From Rhodanobacter sp. Root480 (lineage in GTDB: Bacteria; Pseudomonadota; Gammaproteobacteria; Xanthomonadales; Rhodanobacteraceae), in NCBI RefSeq assembly GCF_001426645.1, contig NZ_LMEX01000002.1, positions 454,322 through 518,321 on the forward strand: a DNA stretch of 64,000 nucleotides, written 5' to 3'. A model generated the notes under the pieces. That model was not told where the DNA came from and did not search any database. It was given only the letters and a program-made list of their open reading frames with translations. The position numbers and the translations under genes were made by a program. Position 1 is the stretch's first letter, and each line of letters opens with the position of its first letter. Below, piece after piece: positions 60,251 to 64,000 of this stretch.

Positions 60251-61627
60251 TCATGCCGCGCCCTCGGATTGTCCGGCCTTCCGCCGCCGCACCCAGGTAA
60301 CGAGGCATCCCAGCGCGAAGATCGCCAACAGATAAGTCAACGGCCGAAACGGCACGCTGTAGCGCGACAGCGGGAGTGCCGCCAAATGCACCAGCACGAA
60401 ATAAGCATGGATGAAAGCTGCCGCCCGCATGCCCATAACGGCTGGCGCGGACAGCCACCGGGTTGCCGCCGGCACAAACGCAAGCAGCGTCCCGACAAGC
60501 CCCAGCAGCATCAGCAGCGGATGGAGACCAACCATCACCGACATCAGGGCGATCAAGCCGTGATTGGAGAGCCACGGCGAGCGGTGGACGGGGTACTCGA
60601 ACAGATTTTTCCAGCCGCTCTGCTCCGTCCAGGCAAACAGCGCCATCGGCTTGCCCACGACATACCAGCGGAGCATTTGCCAGGGATGAGCGCGAAACTT
60701 GCCCTCAAGATCGACCAGCGCGGCGCGCACGCTGGACTCGGCTTGCGCCGCCGCCGGATCACCACGGTAGGGATAACCAAAGGTCGCAGGATCGCCTCCG
60801 CGCATCATGTCCGGATAGCTGCCCTGATGAATCGTCACCGCCATCGCATGCGACTGCTTCTGGTGCGAAACCTGCGTATTCCGCACCCACCATGGCGTCA
60901 TCACGGCAACGAAACCGAGCAGGAATATCGATGTAATCATCCACTGGCGCCGCCACGCCGGCACGACGAGGGCCAAGCCGAGCACGACCCAAGCCAGTTG
61001 GTCCAGCGTGGGCCGAAGCAGGCAGGCCACGCCCAGGCAGAGGCCGGCAACTGCCATCAGCGCGGCCCGCGGCCTCGGCGACGGCGCCATCAGCCCGCAC
61101 GCCGCCGCCATCACGAAACCCGTGAGCGCGAGGGAAAACGGCGTTTCTGTAAGCAGGTAGGGCACGTAGACCACCAGATGTGGACTCAGCGCGGTAAGCA
61201 CCGCCACCGGGATCGCCCACAACCAGCCAAGCAACCGCGCCGCCAGCAGGCCGACGAGCCACACCACGAGCGCACCCAGCCATGCCTGCGCCACGACCAC
61301 GTGATGGATGAAGCCACCCAGGTCGCCGAGATCGAAAAACGGTGCCAGGAACAGGGGGTAACCGGGCGGGCGCTTGGCGTCCGGCAACAGCTGTCCATTG
61401 AACTGGCCCACCAGCACATGGGGGTCGGACGAATACACGCCATGCAAGGTGAGATTGGCCGCATAACTCACGTAGTCGCGGGCGTCATTGCGGATGGGGA
61501 CGTCAACCTGCGTACCCACCGCTGTCCACCAGCGCAACGCCAACCCCAGCAGGACGATGACGAAAAGCGCGGGCAGGAACCAGCGTGGTCGCGGTACGGC
61601 GGCGTTCCCGATGTCAGTTGTCGTCAA
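60251..61627 (-). CDS. Membrane glycosyltransferase, GT39/ArnT-like (GT-C superfamily)
   Basis: 458 residues, with roughly ten transmembrane helices. The first luminal loop holds RNDARDYVSYAANL (family D/E residues after helix 1), and KRPPGYPLFLAPFF follows, as in PMT/ArnT-type GT-C enzymes that use polyprenyl-linked sugars. The start is TTG 61627; no upstream ATG fits the frame. The gene lies between rluD and pgeF, which are usually adjacent, and is flanked by two copies of the pgeF 5' end. It may glycosylate lipid A, a glycan or a protein; the acceptor is unknown. Confidence 0.8.
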   Translation of the reverse strand: MTTTDIGNAAVPRPRWFLPALFVIVLLGLALRWWTAVGTQVDVPIRNDARDYVSYAANLTLHGVYSSDPHVLVGQFNGQLLPDAKRPPGYPLFLAPFFDLGDLGGFIHHVVVAQAWLGALVVWLVGLLAARLLGWLWAIPVAVLTALSPHLVVYVPYLLTETPFSLALTGFVMAAACGLMAPSPRPRAALMAVAGLCLGVACLLRPTLDQLAWVVLGLALVVPAWRRQWMITSIFLLGFVAVMTPWWVRNTQVSHQKQSHAMAVTIHQGSYPDMMRGGDPATFGYPYRGDPAAAQAESSVRAALVDLEGKFRAHPWQMLRWYVVGKPMALFAWTEQSGWKNLFEYPVHRSPWLSNHGLIALMSVMVGLHPLLMLLGLVGTLLAFVPAATRWLSAPAVMGMRAAAFIHAYFVLVHLAALPLSRYSVPFRPLTYLLAIFALGCLVTWVRRRKAGQSEGAA

Positions 61628-61668
61628 GGCTGCATACTCAAGTGTGCTGCCGCACGCACTCGTGGTGG

Positions 61669-61703
61669 CGTGGGCAGTTGGGAGAAATCCAGGATTCGGT
61701 CAT
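61669..61703 (-). pseudogene. Remnant of the pgeF 5' end (direct repeat copy B)
   Basis: Read on the minus strand after rluD, the sequence codes MTESWISPNCP, closely matching the intact pgeF start MTESWIFPDWP, then diverges; the frame stops after about 21 codons. The first 19 bases are identical to pgeF. It marks where pgeF once began before the glycosyltransferase gene came to lie here. Confidence 0.65.
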
Positions 61704-61751
61704 TTTTTTGGGATCGACGAGCGTCGCATGCCTTGGGTTTTCTTCCCCGCC

Positions 61752-62726
61752 TCAGTAATGGTCCGAGCCGTGTTCGGCCAGGTCCGCCCGCAACGCCTCG
61801 ATCAGCAACTGCAGGTCGGCCGGCCGCTCGGCGCTGAAGGACACCGTTTCACCGGTGGCGGGGTGGCTGAAGGACAGCTTTTCGGCGTGCAGCGCCTGGC
61901 GCCGAAAGCCGCGCAGCGTGGCAGCCAGTTCCGCTGAAGCACCCTTGGGCAGCTTCAGCCCGCCGCCGTAGAGCGGATCGCCGATCAGCGGATGCTGGAT
62001 ATGCGCCAGATGCACGCGGATCTGGTGCGTGCGCCCGGTTTCCAGCTGGCACTGCACCAGGCTGTGGGCGCGGAAGCGTTCGCGCAGGCGGTAGTGGGTG
62101 ACCGCGCGCTTGCCGTCCTCCTCGTCGCGCACGGCCTGGCGCAGGCGGTCGCCCATGCTGCGACCGATGGGTTCATCGACCGTGCCGCCGGCCACCATCG
62201 TGCCCAGCACCACCGCCTCGTACTGGCGCTCCACTTCGTGCCGCGACAGCAGGTCGACCAGTGCCGTGTACGTAGGCAGCGTGCGCGCCACCACCATCAG
62301 GCCGGAGGTGTCCTTGTCCAGCCGGTGCACGATGCCCGCACGGGGCAGTTCGGCCAGCTTGGGATCGCGGAACAGCAACGCGTTGAGCAGGGTGCCCGCC
62401 GGATTGCCGGCGCCCGGGTGTACCACCAGGCCCGCCGGCTTGTTCAGCACCAGCAGGTGGTCGTCCTCGTGCACGATGTCCAGCGCGATGTCTTCCGGCG
62501 CGCTGGTGACCTCGTTCTCCAGCTCCGCCTGCAGCACCACCTGCTCGCCACCGCGCAGCAACTGGCGCGGCGGCACCTGGGCGCCGTCGAGCGTCACCGC
62601 GCCGGACTTGATCCAGCCGCTGAGACGCGAGCGCGAATAATCGGGGAACATCTCGGCCAAAGCCTGGTCGAACCTGCGTCCTGCGGCGGTCAATGGCACC
62701 GCCGCTTCCTGCCTGATGGTGGTCAC
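61752..62726 (-). CDS. rluD: 23S rRNA pseudouridine synthase RluD
   Basis: 324 residues. An N-terminal S4 RNA-binding domain ([32 protein letters not shown], in pieces) is followed by the catalytic domain with [19 protein letters not shown], whose Asp is the nucleophile. Also [17 protein letters not shown] and [26 protein letters not shown] (in pieces). RluD modifies helix 69 of 23S rRNA (positions 1911/1915/1917). It diverges from bamD across about 70 bases, an arrangement typical of gammaproteobacteria. Confidence 0.97.
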   Translation of the reverse strand: MTTIRQEAAVPLTAAGRRFDQALAEMFPDYSRSRLSGWIKSGAVTLDGAQVPPRQLLRGGEQVVLQAELENEVTSAPEDIALDIVHEDDHLLVLNKPAGLVVHPGAGNPAGTLLNALLFRDPKLAELPRAGIVHRLDKDTSGLMVVARTLPTYTALVDLLSRHEVERQYEAVVLGTMVAGGTVDEPIGRSMGDRLRQAVRDEEDGKRAVTHYRLRERFRAHSLVQCQLETGRTHQIRVHLAHIQHPLIGDPLYGGGLKLPKGASAELAATLRGFRRQALHAEKLSFSHPATGETVSFSAERPADLQLLIEALRADLAEHGSDHY

Positions 62727-62796
62727 GCCGGGCTCCGCGAGGCCGGGCCGGTTTCCGCTATCATGCCTTTTCGATCAAACATCTGAATTCTTTCCC

Positions 62797-63651
62797 ATGC
62801 GCGTAATGAAGTTGCCGAAGTTCGACTTGCCTGTCCTGAAGGGGCTCGTCGTGATCGCCGTGGTCGTGTCGCTGAGCGCCTGCTCCATATTCCGGAACAA
62901 GCATGACTCGCTCGACACGATGCCGGTGGACGCGCTGTACAACAAGGCGCACGTCTCGCTGGAGAAATCCGATTACGCCGCCGCCGGCAAGGCCTTCCAG
63001 CGCCTGATCGCACGCTTCCCCTCGGGTGAGTACAACGAACAGGCGCAGCTCGAACTGGCCTATGCGCAGTACAAGGCCAACCGGCCCGACGACGGGCTTT
63101 CGACGGTGAACCGGTTCATCAAGACGTATCCGACCAACAAGCACGTCGATTATGCCTACTACCTGCGCGGCCTGATCAATTTCGATCGCACCAGTGGCGC
63201 GATCGAGCGCCTGCTCAAGCGCAGCGACCAGCAGTCGCGGCGCGACCAAGCTTACAACCTGCAGGCGTTCGACGATTTCTCCGAGCTGGCGCGCCGCTTC
63301 CCGGACAGCGCCTACACCGCCGATGCGCGCCAGCGGATGATCTACCTGCGCAACGTGCTGGCCCAGTACGAGATCAACGTGGCCGAGTTCTACCTGCGCA
63401 ACAAGGCTTATGTGGCCTCGGCCGATCGTGCCCAGTACGTGATCGAGCATTACCAGCAGGCACCACAGACCGGCGACGCGCTGGCCATCCTCAGCCGCAG
63501 CTACCTGTCGATGGACCAGAAGGACCAGGCCGAGCAGGTGCGCAAGGTGCTGGCGCTGAACTATCCCGATCATCCGTATCTGGACGACCCCAAGTGGCCG
63601 CACCCGCCGTCCACCTTGCGCAAGATGGTGCCGTTTTCGGGGCATCATTGA
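62797..63651 (+). CDS. bamD: Outer membrane assembly lipoprotein BamD
   Basis: 284 residues from ATG 62797. Lipoprotein signal (VVIAVVVSLSAC, lipidated C29). Five TPR-like repeats: VDALYNKAHVSLEKSDYAAAGKAFQRLIARFPSGEY (in pieces), AQLELAYAQYKANRPDDGLSTVNRFIKTYP (in pieces), then DDFSELARRFPDSAYTADARQRM and two more. BamD is the essential partner of BamA in inserting outer-membrane proteins. It is divergent from rluD and followed by an intrinsic terminator. Confidence 0.97.
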   Translation: MRVMKLPKFDLPVLKGLVVIAVVVSLSACSIFRNKHDSLDTMPVDALYNKAHVSLEKSDYAAAGKAFQRLIARFPSGEYNEQAQLELAYAQYKANRPDDGLSTVNRFIKTYPTNKHVDYAYYLRGLINFDRTSGAIERLLKRSDQQSRRDQAYNLQAFDDFSELARRFPDSAYTADARQRMIYLRNVLAQYEINVAEFYLRNKAYVASADRAQYVIEHYQQAPQTGDALAILSRSYLSMDQKDQAEQVRKVLALNYPDHPYLDDPKWPHPPSTLRKMVPFSGHH

Positions 63652-63670
63652 GGGAGCGGTTGGGTGAAGG

Positions 63671-63700
63671 AAAAAAACCGGCGTTGAGCCGGTTTTTTTT
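63671..63700 (+). terminator. Intrinsic terminator of bamD
   Basis: ACCGGC/GCCGGT (63677-63682 and 63688-63693) with a five-base loop, followed by eight T and preceded by a run of A. It can act in both directions, so it may also serve the converging nadE gene. Confidence 0.9.
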
Positions 63701-63803
63701 GTGTCGGGTGCGGGGAGAGGGGGCGATGGCGGTGGGCGGGATCGCTCCATAGGCATGATCGCAGTCGTCAGCGGTGAGGATGAATGGATTGCGGAGGATT
63801 TAT

Positions 63804-64000
63804 CACTTCCATCCGGAAGTGATGGGATACCTCCGCTCCCTTCCGAACGCCCGCGTGGTCACCCGCGGCCCCGGCGCGGACTGGCGGCGCTTGAACTCGT
63901 TGGCCAGCACCAGGCGCACCACACGGTGCACGGTGTCGGCGTCGAAACCCTGCGCCACGATCTCCGCCTGCGATTGCTCGCGTTCGATGAAGCGGTTGAG
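63804..64000 (-). CDS. nadE: NAD+ synthetase NadE, C-terminal end (truncated by window edge; apparent frameshift)
   Basis: On the minus strand, from base 64000 inwards, the frame reads LNRFIERE, then AEIVAQGFDADTVHRVVRLV (in part), NEFKRRQSAPGPRVTTRAFG. This is the conserved C-terminal part of glutamine-dependent NAD+ synthetase. The expected ending RRYPITSGWK and stop TGA (63804-63806) is intact but lies in a different frame; one G seems to be missing in the GGAAGGAGCGG stretch around 63836-63844. Without correction the frame would run on antisense through bamD to about 62761. It may be a true mutation or a sequencing error. Confidence 0.8.

Noticed and set aside
62761..63756. 331-codon minus-strand frame opposite bamD
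   Set aside because: No protein features of its own; it is the antisense of bamD and is only joined to nadE because of the apparent deletion near 63840.

Overview
The window is one contiguous, very GC-rich bacterial chromosome segment with dense coding, short intergenic gaps and many GTGA/ATGA start-stop overlaps. Gene content and order (yebC-ruvC-ruvA-kup-ruvB-ybgC-tolQRAB-pal-cpoB-queE-queC-tRNA-Lys, rluD next to pgeF and bamD, oxyR, many TonB-dependent receptors, GGGAATN heptamer arrays between genes) suggest a gammaproteobacterium of the Xanthomonadales, most likely Rhodanobacteraceae (Rhodanobacter/Dyella/Frateuria-like). The family is an inference from gene style and order; no marker gene was aligned.

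Layout. 1-7.0 kb: the 5' part of a large membrane protein, a FecI/FecR/TonB-receptor cell-surface signalling set for iron uptake, and a VirK/YbjX-type (DUF535) protein. 7.0-9.4 kb: a patch of visibly lower GC with one long gene carrying a PD-(D/E)XK nuclease signature; this is the clearest accessory DNA in the window. 9.4-18.5 kb: housekeeping genes (M1 aminopeptidase, oxyR with an OxyR half-site, apt, glnS, a nucleoside deaminase, a TVP38-type membrane protein). 18.6-22.7 kb: a likely three-component signalling set made of a hybrid sensor kinase, a LuxR-type response regulator and a PhnD-like periplasmic binding protein.

22.8-38.2 kb, almost all on the minus strand: tRNA-Lys, queC/queE (queuosine), the Tol-Pal envelope system, ruvABC with kup inside the group, yebC, a lipase-like hydrolase, aspS and an FmdB zinc-ribbon protein. 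38.3-40.9 kb: a TonB-dependent receptor with a recognisable promoter and an 8-bp tandem operator-like repeat. 40.9-52.5 kb: a cobalamin salvage and assembly operon read leftwards from a B12 riboswitch: btuB, two paralogous BtuM-like membrane proteins, cobO, cobB, cbiB, cobD, cobQ, cobU, cobT, cobC, cobS, closed by a strong convergent terminator. 52.6-59.4 kb: clpB, then a trehalose cluster otsB-GH15-otsA. 59.4-64.0 kb: pgeF, a membrane glycosyltransferase apparently inserted between pgeF and rluD, rluD, bamD, and the 3' end of nadE, which carries an apparent one-base deletion.

How the parts work together: FecIR would switch on the outer-membrane receptor beside it. The B12 operon couples uptake across both membranes (BtuB outside, BtuM-like inside) to adenosylation, amidation, side-chain attachment and lower-ligand assembly, under B12 feedback. 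Tol-Pal and BamD keep the outer membrane intact. The most novel-looking items are the PD-(D/E)XK island gene, the tandem BtuM-like pair, the rluD/pgeF insertion scar, the operator at the 38.4-kb receptor promoter and the heptamer arrays that reach into ruvC.
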